Source: Acidobacteriota bacterium
GTDB taxonomy: Bacteria; Acidobacteriota; Terriglobia; Terriglobales; Acidobacteriaceae
Assembly: GCA_031296115.1 (NCBI GenBank)
Contig: JARLGI010000114.1
Coordinates: 1 to 38,214, forward strand
DNA length: 38,214 bases
Reading direction: 5' to 3'
The translations under genes were made by a program, and so were the position numbers. Below are positions 1 through 7,713 of this stretch, piece after piece. Every line of letters begins with the position of its first letter. Position 1 is the stretch's first letter. The notes under the pieces were generated by a model. That model searched no databases. It was not told where the DNA came from and saw only the letters and a program-made list of their open reading frames with translations.

Positions 1-188
1 GCTATGGTCCTGGAAATTACGGTCGCGGAGGCCCGGGCTACGGGCGCGGCTCCTCCCACGGGGCCTATGGTGGACGCGGTTATGCAGGCGGTCCAGGTGG
101 CGGCTACCGTGGCGGCACCGGCGGTGGATCTCACGGCGCAGCACGTAGTTTCAGCGGTGGTGGTGGGCATGGCGGCGGACGCCGCTAA
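1..188 (+). CDS. C-terminus of a Gly-rich protein (5' end outside window)
   Basis: The frame that reads from base 3 to the TAA at 186-188 encodes about 61 residues made almost entirely of Gly, Tyr, Arg, Ser and His, ending SGGGGHGGGRR. The composition matches the Gly/His-rich tails of the exported proteins that follow (for example the DUF3300 protein at 2307-3899), so this is probably the tail of another secreted protein. Another frame is open across the same bases from an ATG at 4, but its Ala/Val-rich product is what a Gly-codon-rich gene gives when read out of phase. A strong hairpin 27 bases after the stop supports a gene end here. Function cannot be assigned from the tail alone. Confidence 0.7.
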   Translation, partial: YGPGNYGRGGPGYGRGSSHGAYGGRGYAGGPGGGYRGGTGGGSHGAARSFSGGGGHGGGRR

Positions 189-215
189 CCAACCGAACGG
201 CAAGCGAAAAGGCGC

Positions 216-241
216 AAGCCCACGACTCCGGTCGTGGGCTT
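216..241 (+). terminator. Hairpin, probable terminator of the Gly-rich gene
   Basis: A perfect 11-bp stem (AAGCCCACGAC / GTCGTGGGCTT) with a 4-base loop starts 27 bases after the stop at 188. The T-run after it is short (TTT counting the stem end), so termination strength is uncertain. Confidence 0.6.
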
Positions 242-353
242 TGAGCCGAGCCGCTCCATCAGTGTCTCAAGTTCGCGCGGCGCTACCTTGGTAAGGCGAA
301 ATCGGGCAGGCCCACCTGCCGTAACTAAAAAGTAGGCTATACCGGAGATGGTG

Positions 354-1085
354 ATGAAGACTGAACTGAAGCGTCTTCCTGTTGTGCTTCTCCTGTTCGT
401 GACCGCTGGTTCGCTAATTGGACAAACCAGGGGTTACCCTAACCACAATCCGGGAAGAACAGCTCGCTTGCAGTATATGTCGGGACAGGTGTCGCAAGCT
501 CCGTGCGAAAGTAGCGACTGGGTTGCAGCCGAGGTTAATCGGCCTCTGCAGCCCCCGGTTTGTATTTGGGCAGATAAAGACTCGCGAGCTGAACTGAACG
601 TAGCAGGCGGATTCATCCGAATGAGTTCGGAGACGAGTGTCACCCTCACTACGGTAAATCGAGGCACCGTCCAATTCGGGGTCAATCAAGGCGTCGCTAG
701 TCTTACGGTTAGATACCTCCTGCCTGGGGAAATTTACGAAATTGATACTCCCAATGCCACGCTGACCGTAATGAAGCCGGGAGTTTACCGGGTCAATGTT
801 ATCCCCAATCAGGATCAAACCTGGGTAACGGTGCGGCGAGGCGCTGTTGCCGCAACTGGCGCAGGCAATTCCGTAACGGTAAATGCCGGCCAGCAGGTGC
901 GGTTTCAAAACAAAACTTCAATGCAGCACACCACGGAGAAGGCGCCGGCGCCCGACGGATTTGATGACTGGGCCCATGTTCGCGACCAACGGCTTGGGGT
1001 TCGGACTTCGCCGTTCGGTATAGTCTTCGGCTATCCCCCACCGCCCTATGGACCACCCGGATTCTGGGTGCAGTATTCACATTGA
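354..1085 (+). CDS. Exported FecR-domain-like protein
   Basis: This gene encodes 243 residues with an N-terminal signal peptide (basic MKTELKR, then a hydrophobic stretch to about residue 24). Residues about 40-175 have the beta-strand pattern of FecR-type domains: a line on surface or charge effects, 'IRMSSETSVTLTTVNRGTVQF', then 'YEIDTPNATLTVMKPGVYRV' and 'VTVRRGAVAATG', which is typical of periplasmic FecR-like proteins in Acidobacteriota. The C-terminus is Pro/Tyr-rich (FGYPPPPYGPPGFW). Three in-phase starts lie together at 348, 351 and 354; GGAG at 344-347 gives a normal 6-base spacer only to ATG 354, so that start is chosen. There is no sigma factor or TonB receptor next to it, so a FecR signalling role is not implied; envelope-associated function is an inference. 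Confidence 0.72.
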   Translation: MKTELKRLPVVLLLFVTAGSLIGQTRGYPNHNPGRTARLQYMSGQVSQAPCESSDWVAAEVNRPLQPPVCIWADKDSRAELNVAGGFIRMSSETSVTLTTVNRGTVQFGVNQGVASLTVRYLLPGEIYEIDTPNATLTVMKPGVYRVNVIPNQDQTWVTVRRGAVAATGAGNSVTVNAGQQVRFQNKTSMQHTTEKAPAPDGFDDWAHVRDQRLGVRTSPFGIVFGYPPPPYGPPGFWVQYSH

Positions 1086-1386
1086 GGGCTCCACAGCTTC
1101 GAAGAGTTGTGCTCCGCAAAAGCTTGAGCCGAGGCTTTCGCCCCCGCGTGACATTGTTACATCCTGCCCAGAGTGGCCAATTCTTGTTCTTGAATGTTGC
1201 TGATTCGAAACGAGTTCAAGGTGTATGAGGTTTTGACGAGGGTCAGCCCCTCCTGGGCTTCCGCTCTGATCTCGTACAACGGCTCACTTAGGTATAGCGT
1301 AACTTTCGCCTCAGCGTCGGGTCTATAATGTTAGGGTAATTTCTAGCCCGCTGCCGTCGGCACGCGCGCTACCGCGGAGAAACAAA
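1086..1386. other. Intergenic region, possible promoter of the next gene
   Basis: No gene is visible in either strand. A perfect TATAAT lies at 1324-1329, 58 bases before the next start, without a convincing -35 element at standard spacing (the best is AT-rich TAACTT near 1300). A 7-bp hairpin with one G-T pair near 1091-1110 might close the FecR-like gene but has no T-run. Confidence 0.35.
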
Positions 1387-2220
1387 ATGAAGCGATCTAA
1401 TCTAATGCGATTTCTTTTGCTCGGCGTGGCTTTGGTCACGCTCGGATTGTCGCCTGAGTTCATCTTCGCCGGAGGTGTTCATGGCGGCGGTGGCGGATTC
1501 CACGGCGGCGGTGGCGGATTCCACGGCGGCGGTGGCGGATTCCACGGCAGCAGTGGCTACGGCGGCTATCACGGTGGTGGCTACGGCGGCTATCACGGTG
1601 GCGGCTACGGCGGCTATCACGGCGGTTATGGCTACCACGGCGGCTACGGCGGCTGGGGCTGTTGCGGATTCGGCCTGAGCTTCAATTTTGGCTGGCCCTA
1701 CGGGGGCTACGGATACCCCGTATACGCTCCATACGCAGCATACTATCCGTACCCTTACTATCCATACTACCCGTATCCTTACAGCTACTATTACGCTCCA
1801 GTCGGTTATCCTGATCCCGCCGCTTACAGTCCGGCTGGTAACGACGGCTATTCTGATCCTGCGGGCTACAGCCAGGCCGGCAACTATGCTCCCGGCAACA
1901 ATCCGCCTGCAGCGCAGCCTAGTGTCTCTGATTCTCGACCCCCTACCCGTGCAGGCAATTTGACGTTGCACGAGGCCGTCTATCGTTCGACACCTCAAAC
2001 CTACGGGACCGGTTCGACGGTGAACGCGAACGACTATCATTCTGCTTCGGCCGTGCGCCAACTGCCGGCGACGCGTCCCGAGGTGCAGAACGTCATCCGC
2101 GCTCTGCGTGGCATGCCGCCGCAGGCCCGGCAACGGGCAATCGACTCCGGTCGGTACAGCAACTTCTCAACTCAGGAAATGAAGCTGGTAAGAGAAGCTG
2201 CGGAGCTGCCTCCGGCCTAG
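1387..2220 (+). CDS. Secreted Gly/Tyr-rich repeat protein
   Basis: The 277-residue product has a signal peptide (MKRSNLMRFLLLGVALVTL, cleavage probably near residue 28), then three exact HGGGGGF heptads, then YGGYHGGG octads, then a Tyr/Pro-rich segment (about residues 115-150). The last 45 residues are of ordinary composition (NVIRALRGMPPQARQRAIDS and after) and look like a short helical domain. GGAG at 1376-1379 precedes the ATG by 7 bases. Repeats of this kind occur in cell-surface or matrix proteins, but no function can be named. Neighbours on both sides are exported proteins on the same strand, so this may be a surface-protein cluster. Confidence 0.75.
   Translation: MKRSNLMRFLLLGVALVTLGLSPEFIFAGGVHGGGGGFHGGGGGFHGGGGGFHGSSGYGGYHGGGYGGYHGGGYGGYHGGYGYHGGYGGWGCCGFGLSFNFGWPYGGYGYPVYAPYAAYYPYPYYPYYPYPYSYYYAPVGYPDPAAYSPAGNDGYSDPAGYSQAGNYAPGNNPPAAQPSVSDSRPPTRAGNLTLHEAVYRSTPQTYGTGSTVNANDYHSASAVRQLPATRPEVQNVIRALRGMPPQARQRAIDSGRYSNFSTQEMKLVREAAELPPA
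1480..1629 (+). repeat. Tandem coding repeats (21 bp x3, then 24 bp x3)
   Basis: Three 21-bp units coding HGGGGGF run 1480-1542, the second and third identical in sequence. About 15 bases later 24-bp units coding YGGYHGGG start at 1558, 1582 and 1606, the last diverging. Both lie inside the Gly/Tyr-rich gene, keep the reading frame and could change length by slippage. Confidence 0.85.
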
Positions 2221-2306
2221 GCCGCGGGCCGGAACATCCAGCCTACGGCGGCTTTGAACATAGGTATCACCTCGGGGCGAGCCTATGTGGGTCAGTGGGA
2301 GGGAAG

Positions 2307-3899
2307 ATGAAACCCCGAACCTACCTGCACGCATCGCGCACTGCCAAGTTTTCGCGCCTGCGGCTTTATTCACCCCTGCACAACTGTTCCGGCAGAGGCG
2401 CCCGCGGAGACGTGGGGCCGGCGCTTAGACGTCTGGTCGCGCTGGCGATGGCATTATTTCTGCTGCCGGCGTGGCAGGGAGAGCTGTTGGCGCAGCAGGC
2501 GCCCCCGCCGCAATTGGGACAAGGGCTGGAAGATTACAGCGGACAGCTTCAGTCAGACCAATCAGGCTATGAAGGGCAGCCTTACCAGACGGTTGATGCG
2601 TATTCGCAGCAGGGGAATGGCCCGGTTCAGCCGCTGAATGGGGTGCACCTGCAGCAACTGGTGGCGCCAATTGCGCTCTATCCGGATACGCTTGTCGCTC
2701 TGGTGCTTACTGCGTCCACCTATCCCGCGCAGGTGACTGACGCCGATCGTTGGCGGCAGATGCAAGGCTATGCGTCTCCCGAACAGATTGCAGCCGGAGC
2801 CGACGCGCAGAATTGGGACCCGAGTGTGAAGGCACTGACGGCGTTTCTGCAGGTGTTGGCGCAGATGGCCCGGAACCTGCAGTGGACCACCGACCTGGGC
2901 AATGCCTACTACAACCAGCCGCAGGACGTACTGGAGGCGGTGCAGGTGATGCGCCAGCGCGCGCAGGCGGCCGGAAACCTGCAAAGCACTCCGCAGGAAG
3001 CGGTGAGCTACGACCAGGGCAACATCGAGCTGGCCCCGGTGAATCCGCAGCTGATTTATGTGCCAGCCTATAATCCGTGGAGTGTCTATGGACAGCCGGT
3101 CTCGCCTTATCCGGGGTTTTCGCTGCTTGGTGCGCTGGGGTCATTTTTCGGCTCATCGCCCGTGAGTTATGGGCTTGGGATCGCGATGACGGCCTTCAGC
3201 AACACGCCCTGGGGCTGGCTGGCCTGGGGACTGAGCTGGCTGGCCCAGTCCGTGCTGTTCAATCATGAGAACTACTATTCGCACAGCACTTCGGTGGCCG
3301 ATTGGGGCTACCCGCACGGTGGACCACGCGCCGTTTCGGGAGGGGGAGCGATTGCCGGGCTGGGGAGTAGTTATGGCCGCCCAGGCGGTGTGTACAACGC
3401 GACACCTGGCAACGGGTTCGTCCACCGGCCTCCCTACAGCTATGGCCGCCCAGGCGGCGGGTACAACGCGACACCTGGCAACGGGTTCGTCCACCGGCCT
3501 CCCTACAGCTATACGGCGAGCCGGGCAGGAGGCTCCAGCCGAGGTTACCAAACGGCCAGAGTCGGCTACGCCCGACCACCGCTGGAGGCGCGTAACCGGC
3601 TGGAGTCGCAGCTAAGCAGGCAGTCCAGCTATCGCGCGCAGACCGCAGCCTATCAGCGCGGCGATTTCGGGGAGCGGTCTTCTGGGTTTTCGGGCAAGGC
3701 ATTTGCGGGATCTTCCGGCAAGACGCCGCACTCGGGCGGCTTCCATCCGTTTGGCGGCGGGCACGCGTCTGAGAATTTCCATGGCGGTGGACACGCGCAG
3801 AAGAGCTTCAGTGGCGGGAAGAATTTCAGCAGTGGACACTCGCACTCGAGCGGAGGCGGTCATTCTAGCGGTCACGGTGGCGGCAAACATCACCATTGA
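2307..3899 (+). CDS. DUF3300 domain protein, exported, with Gly/His-rich tail
   Basis: The 530-residue product contains the DUF3300 signature in order: LVAPIALYPDTLVALVLTAS, a DADRWRQ stretch, WDPSVKALTAF, WTTDLGNAY, QDVLEAVQVMRQRAQAAGNL and LIYVPAYNPWSVYG (about residues 115-265). A hydrophobic stretch at about 43-56 followed by LLAQQ is the likely signal peptide, but it has an unusually long leader. An in-phase GTG at 2412 would place it at the N-terminus, though with poor Shine-Dalgarno spacing; ATG 2307 has GGAGG 4 bases before it. The second half holds a Gly/Trp hydrophobic region, a 23-residue tandem repeat, and a C-terminal tail of Gly, Ser and His ending GGGKHHH. The biochemical role of DUF3300 is unknown; export and metal binding by the His-rich tail are inferences. 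Confidence 0.85.
   Translation: MKPRTYLHASRTAKFSRLRLYSPLHNCSGRGARGDVGPALRRLVALAMALFLLPAWQGELLAQQAPPPQLGQGLEDYSGQLQSDQSGYEGQPYQTVDAYSQQGNGPVQPLNGVHLQQLVAPIALYPDTLVALVLTASTYPAQVTDADRWRQMQGYASPEQIAAGADAQNWDPSVKALTAFLQVLAQMARNLQWTTDLGNAYYNQPQDVLEAVQVMRQRAQAAGNLQSTPQEAVSYDQGNIELAPVNPQLIYVPAYNPWSVYGQPVSPYPGFSLLGALGSFFGSSPVSYGLGIAMTAFSNTPWGWLAWGLSWLAQSVLFNHENYYSHSTSVADWGYPHGGPRAVSGGGAIAGLGSSYGRPGGVYNATPGNGFVHRPPYSYGRPGGGYNATPGNGFVHRPPYSYTASRAGGSSRGYQTARVGYARPPLEARNRLESQLSRQSSYRAQTAAYQRGDFGERSSGFSGKAFAGSSGKTPHSGGFHPFGGGHASENFHGGGHAQKSFSGGKNFSSGHSHSSGGGHSSGHGGGKHHH
3372..3509 (+). repeat. 69-bp direct repeat in the DUF3300 gene
   Basis: Two adjacent 69-bp copies (3372-3440 and 3441-3509) differ at only a few bases and encode the same 23 residues starting YGRPGG with one V/G change. 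The high DNA identity indicates a recent in-frame duplication. Confidence 0.9.
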
Positions 3900-4050
3900 G
3901 CCGGCAGCGGGTCCATAGTGAAGATAGCGACAATGTTCTTACCATGCCTCGTGGTATAGGGTGTCTTGGCGCTGGCGATGCCTGTGGGTCGTCAAAACAT
4001 CGTACACCACATAATATCAATGACTCGACACCAAGTTCGATTGGCAACGC

Positions 4051-4281
4051 CGCCTCATTCTTTTTCAGGTTGAGAATCCTCCTACCCAACCCAGGTCTCG
4101 CGAGAAAGGCCTGAGTATCGAAAACCGTATTGCCATTTTTGGGTTGCGACTTGGGCGCTTGAAGCCGAGAAGGTTTTTCAAGTTCGGCGGTGGCGGGACT
4201 TGCGGAGCGCACGGAGCCAACTGACGTAATTCGCTTGGCTGGAGGGCCCTGACTACGGGCAGGCACGCTGCTGGCGCTCAT
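4051..4281 (-). pseudogene. 5' fragment of a Crp/Fnr-family regulator gene
   Basis: On the minus strand an excellent Shine-Dalgarno (GGAGGTG, 4286-4292) lies before the ATG at 4281. The frame codes a Ser/Pro-rich leader of about 50 residues, then VFDTQAFLARPGLGRRILNL and KKNEA, which has the layout of the segment just before the cyclic-nucleotide-binding barrel in regulators of this group (compare LNARMFLKRIGSHKTSREYR, then NNEVIFSQGD, in the intact gene at 4579). After residue 77 (about base 4051) the similarity stops: the expected IFSQGDxAD.xFY segment is missing. The frame stays open to 3865, running antisense into the DUF3300 gene, with no recognisable domain. I read this as the surviving start of a gene whose 3' part was deleted. 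Alternative: a short functional protein with a new tail. Confidence 0.6.
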
Positions 4282-4351
4282 TTTGCACCTCCGAGAGGCA
4301 GCGCCTCCACGTTGAAATTATGCCTCATCAAGAAACCGGGGATATGTGCGG

Positions 4352-4369
4352 CTGTTCAATATTGAACAG
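4352..4369. promoter_or_regulatory. Perfect 18-bp palindrome, candidate Crp/Fnr-type operator
   Basis: CTGTTCAATATTGAACAG is its own reverse complement over all 18 bases. It sits between the divergent starts of the Crp-like fragment (71 bases from its ATG) and the intact Crp/Fnr-like gene (210 bases from its ATG). Its TTCAAT-ATTGAA core resembles dyads bound by Crp/Fnr dimers (FNR: TTGAT-N4-ATCAA) without matching them exactly. A weak plus-strand promoter candidate (TTGAGC at 4396, TTAAGT at 4418, 16-base spacer) lies just downstream. The rest of the 297-base interval shows nothing else. Binding is an inference from symmetry and position. No T-run follows, so it is unlikely to be a terminator. 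Confidence 0.6.
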
Positions 4370-4578
4370 GTTCCCAAGTCGGAAATGTCAGTCAGTTGAG
4401 CGATTTTGCACAGCCCGTTAAGTTTCTAGGGTGTTAGGTTCGGTTTGTAACGGGAATTTGGAGACGGCGCGGACATGCGAGACCTGAGCGGAGGGAACAT
4501 CACTCGCGAAGTTCAGATTGAGGCGATGTCACGCCTCGACTCGACGTGTCGCAAAGGGCGACCCTTTGGGAGACGCTA

Positions 4579-5232
4579 ATGCCAAGTAAACGTACGCTTA
4601 CTCTTAATGCCCGGATGTTTCTCAAGAGGATCGGCAGTCATAAAACCAGTCGGGAGTACCGGAACAATGAGGTCATCTTTTCCCAAGGTGATGCTGCGGA
4701 TGCGATGTTTTACGTTGAGGCTGGCAATGTGAAGCTGACGGTTCTATCCAAGCGCGGCAAGAAGGCGGTAATCGCCATTTTCCGGCAGGGTGATTTTTTC
4801 GGTGAAGGCTGTTTAGGAACCCCCTCTTTGCGGATGTCCACCGCGACAGCGGTACATCTGTCCACGATCACGAGAGTGAAAAAGGCGACCATCGTTCGCA
4901 TCATCCATAAAGACCCTGTGTTCGCGAGGCTGTTTATCACACATCTGCTCTCTCGCGTGGTCCGAATTGAAGAAGACCTCCTCGATCAACTTTTCAATTC
5001 CAGCGAGAAGCGGCTGGCACGAACTCTCCTGTTGCTTGCCAGATTTGGGACGCGATCCAAGCCACATTCTGCCATTCTGAAAGTAAGCCAGGGAACCCTG
5101 GCCGAGATGATCGGCACCACCCGGCCGCGAGTGAGCTTCTTCATGAATCGGTTTCGCAAGCTGGGCCTGATCGATTACAACGGTAGCTTGCGAGTGCACC
5201 GGGAACTGCTCACCTTCCTTCTCCACGAATAG
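4579..5232 (+). CDS. Crp/Fnr-family transcriptional regulator
   Basis: The 217-residue protein has a cyclic-nucleotide-binding-type barrel at about residues 10-115 (EVIFSQGDAADAMFYVEAGN, GDFFGEGCL, then RMSTATA in the phosphate-binding-cassette position), a dimer helix around 118-150 and a C-terminal winged helix with VSQGTLAEMIGTTRPRVSFF at 169-188. Length fits the family. Four-cysteine Fe-S ligands as in Fnr are absent, so oxygen sensing of that kind is not supported; the effector is unknown. ATG 4579 is chosen over an in-phase GTG at 4546 because GGGAG (4568-4572) is 6 bases before it. The palindrome at 4352 could be its own operator. Confidence 0.85.
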   Translation: MPSKRTLTLNARMFLKRIGSHKTSREYRNNEVIFSQGDAADAMFYVEAGNVKLTVLSKRGKKAVIAIFRQGDFFGEGCLGTPSLRMSTATAVHLSTITRVKKATIVRIIHKDPVFARLFITHLLSRVVRIEEDLLDQLFNSSEKRLARTLLLLARFGTRSKPHSAILKVSQGTLAEMIGTTRPRVSFFMNRFRKLGLIDYNGSLRVHRELLTFLLHE

Positions 5233-5378
5233 ACACCACCTCCGGGGTCGCGTATTCCTCCCTCCTTACTCCGCCAAAGTGCAGGTGGTCAAGTTTGACC
5301 AGAGTTTTGAAAGGAGCGAGCGCTACCTTAGGAACTTTATCCTGCTCAATCCACCCGGCAGGAACCGGGGGTGCGGTC

Positions 5379-5784
5379 ATGATTGGAGTCATCATTGCTG
5401 ACCATCAGGAGCTTTTTCGTATCGGAATGGCGCAGCTACTGGCGATCGCGGACGACGTTCGCATCGTAGGACAGGCCCAGTGTCCCGACAGTCGCTGAAC
5501 ACATTGAAAAAGGTCAATCCCCACCTATTGATTTTGTCAACGAGCTTTCTGCCGGCGTTCTCGAAAATCCAGCGGATGTTGAAGCGGAGCAAGACTGCAC
5601 TGCTGGTGCTCGCTGAGGAGAACGACCGGGTCGCCTATGTGCGTTGGTTGCGAGCACAAGGCTCGTCAATCGTTCGATGGATGGACCCGTCATCGTGGAT
5701 GCGATGCACCGAGTAGCACGAGGCGAGTTGTTTCTTCAGGATCGCAGTTCCGACATGAGAGAAGATCCGTCCAAAGTTGCATGA
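5379..5784 (+). pseudogene. Broken receiver-like (NarL/LuxR-type) response regulator gene
   Basis: Three successive reading frames together give one receiver-like protein of about 135 residues: MIGVIIADHQELFRIGMAQL from 5379; then LNTLKKVNPHLLILSTSFLP in a second frame from about 5490; then RSMDGPVIVDAMHRVARGEL in a third from about 5671, ending at TGA 5782-5784. So at least two frameshifts interrupt it. The strand that normally carries the phospho-accepting Asp reads LLILSTSFLP, with no Asp, so even the ancestor was probably not phosphorylated normally. No helix-turn-helix output domain follows. Sequencing error is possible for one shift, less so for two plus a missing domain. Confidence 0.7.
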
Positions 5785-6027
5785 GGGCGGGAGAAATTCC
5801 GTGTCAGGCCTTCAGCAAGTACTCCCTGAGTCCATCGGACAGATGTTTACCCGCCAGTCCAGCTTGGAGTCGGTGCCCGCCGCGTTCGGTTGGATGAGCA
5901 ATTCTGGCCAGCTTTCGGCAACCTGATCGCTGGATACTGATCAATGTAAGACTCTTACTTCAGGCAGCGAAACGTCCAAACTCGAACTTAACCGTCCGCA
6001 GACACTCAAGGCGTAAAGGAGTTCTCT

Positions 6028-6603
6028 ATGAATCTAAATCTAATGGATCCAAAACTGATTGCTCTGGCAGTCGTAGTGGTTCTGATAATCGTTGTAACCG
6101 TTGCGCTGTACATGCGCAAACGCAGGAACACCACGGCAGAACTACGCAACCGTTTCGGGCCGGAATACGACCGCGCTGTTCGACAGCATGGGTCCGAACG
6201 TAAAGCCGAAGCGAAGCTGACAGACCGCGAAACGCGGGTTGAAATGCTGAAGATCCGCGATCTTGACCTAACGGAGCGTGAACGCTACTTGACCCAGTGG
6301 AAGGCGGTGCAATCCCGCTTTGTCGATTATCCGAAAGGTGCAGTGACTGAAGCCGATGAGCTGGTGTGTTCGCTGATGCAGACGCGCGGCTATCCGGTCA
6401 CTGATTTTGACCAGCGTGCGGCGGACATTTCCGTCGACCATCCCCGAGTAGTGGAGAACTACCGCTCGGCGCACAACATTGCACTGCGGCTTGGCAGAGG
6501 TGAAGCCAGCACGGAAGAGCTGCGAACCGCGATGATCCACTATCGCTCTCTCTTCGACGAACTAGTACAGGTGCAGACAACTGGCGATAAAGTAGTGGCG
6601 TAA
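6028..6603 (+). CDS. Conserved membrane-anchored protein of unknown function
   Basis: The 191-residue product has one N-terminal transmembrane helix (about 10-28, ALAVVVVLIIVVTVALYM), then a basic stop-transfer (RKRR), then a mostly helical soluble region. Characteristic stretches are FGPEYDRAV, AEAKLTDRETRVEMLKIRDL, RFVDYPKGAVTEADELV, RGYPVTDFDQRAADISVDHP and RSAHNIALRLGRGEASTEEL. I recognise this as a widespread conserved hypothetical protein, but no activity is known to me. AAAGGAG (6015-6021) is 6 bases before the ATG, a strong start. It probably sits in the inner membrane with the C-terminal region in the cytoplasm. Confidence 0.82.
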   Translation: MNLNLMDPKLIALAVVVVLIIVVTVALYMRKRRNTTAELRNRFGPEYDRAVRQHGSERKAEAKLTDRETRVEMLKIRDLDLTERERYLTQWKAVQSRFVDYPKGAVTEADELVCSLMQTRGYPVTDFDQRAADISVDHPRVVENYRSAHNIALRLGRGEASTEELRTAMIHYRSLFDELVQVQTTGDKVVA

Positions 6604-6915
6604 CCCAGGGTCTGCGATTTTCCAGCGTCGGGCGTCAAGTACGACCGGAGGCATGCTAACCGCCGGCATTGCAATCAGTGCTGCGAGGTAAGTCTCTGTC
6701 TGATTAAGTCTAGGCGGGCTGCAACCTAAAGAGCGCTGCCGGCAATGAGGCACCGAACCCTCAATCAGACGCCGTGGAAGAAGGCCTGCACTTGCGTCTC
6801 CTGGCCAGAATTCAAAACAACCGCGGTCACCTCGCACTCTTTTGAGTTTGAAGATTATATCTTCACCAGGGGAAGGATCGAAAGCGGTCTATAGGCCGGG
6901 GAAAGCTTCCTGAAC
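6604..6915. other. Intergenic region without a recognisable gene
   Basis: Between convergent genes. The only structure seen is a short inverted repeat GAAGAT-TAT-ATCTTC at 6850-6864. No open frame here has a ribosome-binding site or family resemblance. Confidence 0.5.
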
Positions 6916-6955
6916 AAAAAACCCGGGACGAGCTCTGCGCTGGCATCGTCCCGGG
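6916..6955 (-). terminator. Intrinsic terminator of the hemA-TPR operon
   Basis: On the minus strand a perfect 10-bp stem (CCCGGGACGA / TCGTCCCGGG, 6922-6931 and 6946-6955) with a 14-base loop is followed by six T's (6921-6916). It starts 39 bases after the stop of the TPR gene. Confidence 0.9.
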
Positions 6956-6993
6956 GAGCGCGTAGCGCGAGTTCAACCTCGCGCTGCACGAAC

Positions 6994-7692
6994 CTAACCC
7001 TTGCCGGGGTTGCTTTCGTGCATCTTCGCCCGCTCAATTAACATCTGCACCTGGTCTTTCTGGGGATATTCGGGATTGGTTTGCAATAATTTCTCCCACG
7101 CCACGATCGCGCCCTTGGGATCCTTCTTGCCCTGCCACTTGACGATCCCGAGATTGAACAGGGTTCCGGGATGGTTCGGCCTGACGGCCAGGGCTTGATT
7201 GAAGTCGGAGATTGCCTTGTCGGCGTTTCCGGTGTACCAGTACGCAGTGCCAAGGTCAGTGAGGACATCGGGATTTTTCGGCTGTATCGCTACGGCCTTC
7301 TCGTAGTACCCAATCGCTTCCGCGTAAGTCTGGGCGTCGAAATACAAGTTCCCCAGTTTCACCAGGGTGTCGAAGTCATTAGGGTTGCTCTTGAGTTGGG
7401 TCAGCAGGGGTTCGGCGGCCTTAGCGATCATTTCAGGGGAAGCTGCCTGCTGTTGCTGCTGCATAGCGCCGATACCCGGGAGTTGTCCGGCGCCCATGGG
7501 GGCGCCTCCCATTCCTGCGGGTGCCGAAGCGGCTTGCGCGGTTTCTGCCGGCGCCGTTGTCGGAGCCGACCCGCGCGCGAAGTAGCCGACCGCGATGCCA
7601 ATCGCCAGCGTGATAACCGCCAGCGTGTAGGCTTGTACGTTGGTAAAGCTCAGAGGCGTAGTGCTTTTGTCGTCTTGCGCAGATTGAGGCAT
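6994..7692 (-). CDS. Membrane-anchored TPR protein (NrfG/CcmH-like)
   Basis: The 232-residue protein has one N-terminal transmembrane segment (about residues 20-38, YTLAVITLAIGIAVGYFARG), a Pro/Ala/Gly linker with a QQQQQ run (about 41-84), and three or so tetratricopeptide repeats from about 90 to 215 (for example LGNLYFDAQTYAEAIGYYEK, LGTAYWYTGNADKAISDFNQ). TPR domains hold partner proteins; similar anchored TPR proteins occur in cytochrome c maturation (NrfG, CcmI), which fits hemA 21 bases upstream and a cytochrome c gene close by, but the heme-ligation motif genes are not here. It is co-transcribed with hemA and ends at the terminator at 6916-6955. Confidence 0.85.
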   Translation of the reverse strand: MPQSAQDDKSTTPLSFTNVQAYTLAVITLAIGIAVGYFARGSAPTTAPAETAQAASAPAGMGGAPMGAGQLPGIGAMQQQQQAASPEMIAKAAEPLLTQLKSNPNDFDTLVKLGNLYFDAQTYAEAIGYYEKAVAIQPKNPDVLTDLGTAYWYTGNADKAISDFNQALAVRPNHPGTLFNLGIVKWQGKKDPKGAIVAWEKLLQTNPEYPQKDQVQMLIERAKMHESNPGKG

Positions 7693-7713
7693 TGCATACT
7701 CCTTTACAGTCAG

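Noticed and set aside
4..294. Open frame from ATG 4 on the plus strand
   Set aside because: The other frame gives a Gly-rich tail ending in TAA at 186-188 followed by a hairpin, and this frame reads through that hairpin.
1480..1629. Regular tandem repeats that could suggest a CRISPR
   Set aside because: The units are 21 and 24 bp, have no unique spacers, keep the reading frame and code Gly-rich peptides.
3865..4050. Extension of the Crp-like fragment to 3865 as a 138-residue protein
   Set aside because: After residue 77 there is no similarity to anything I recognise, and the frame runs antisense into the DUF3300 gene. The fragment alone is annotated as a pseudogene.
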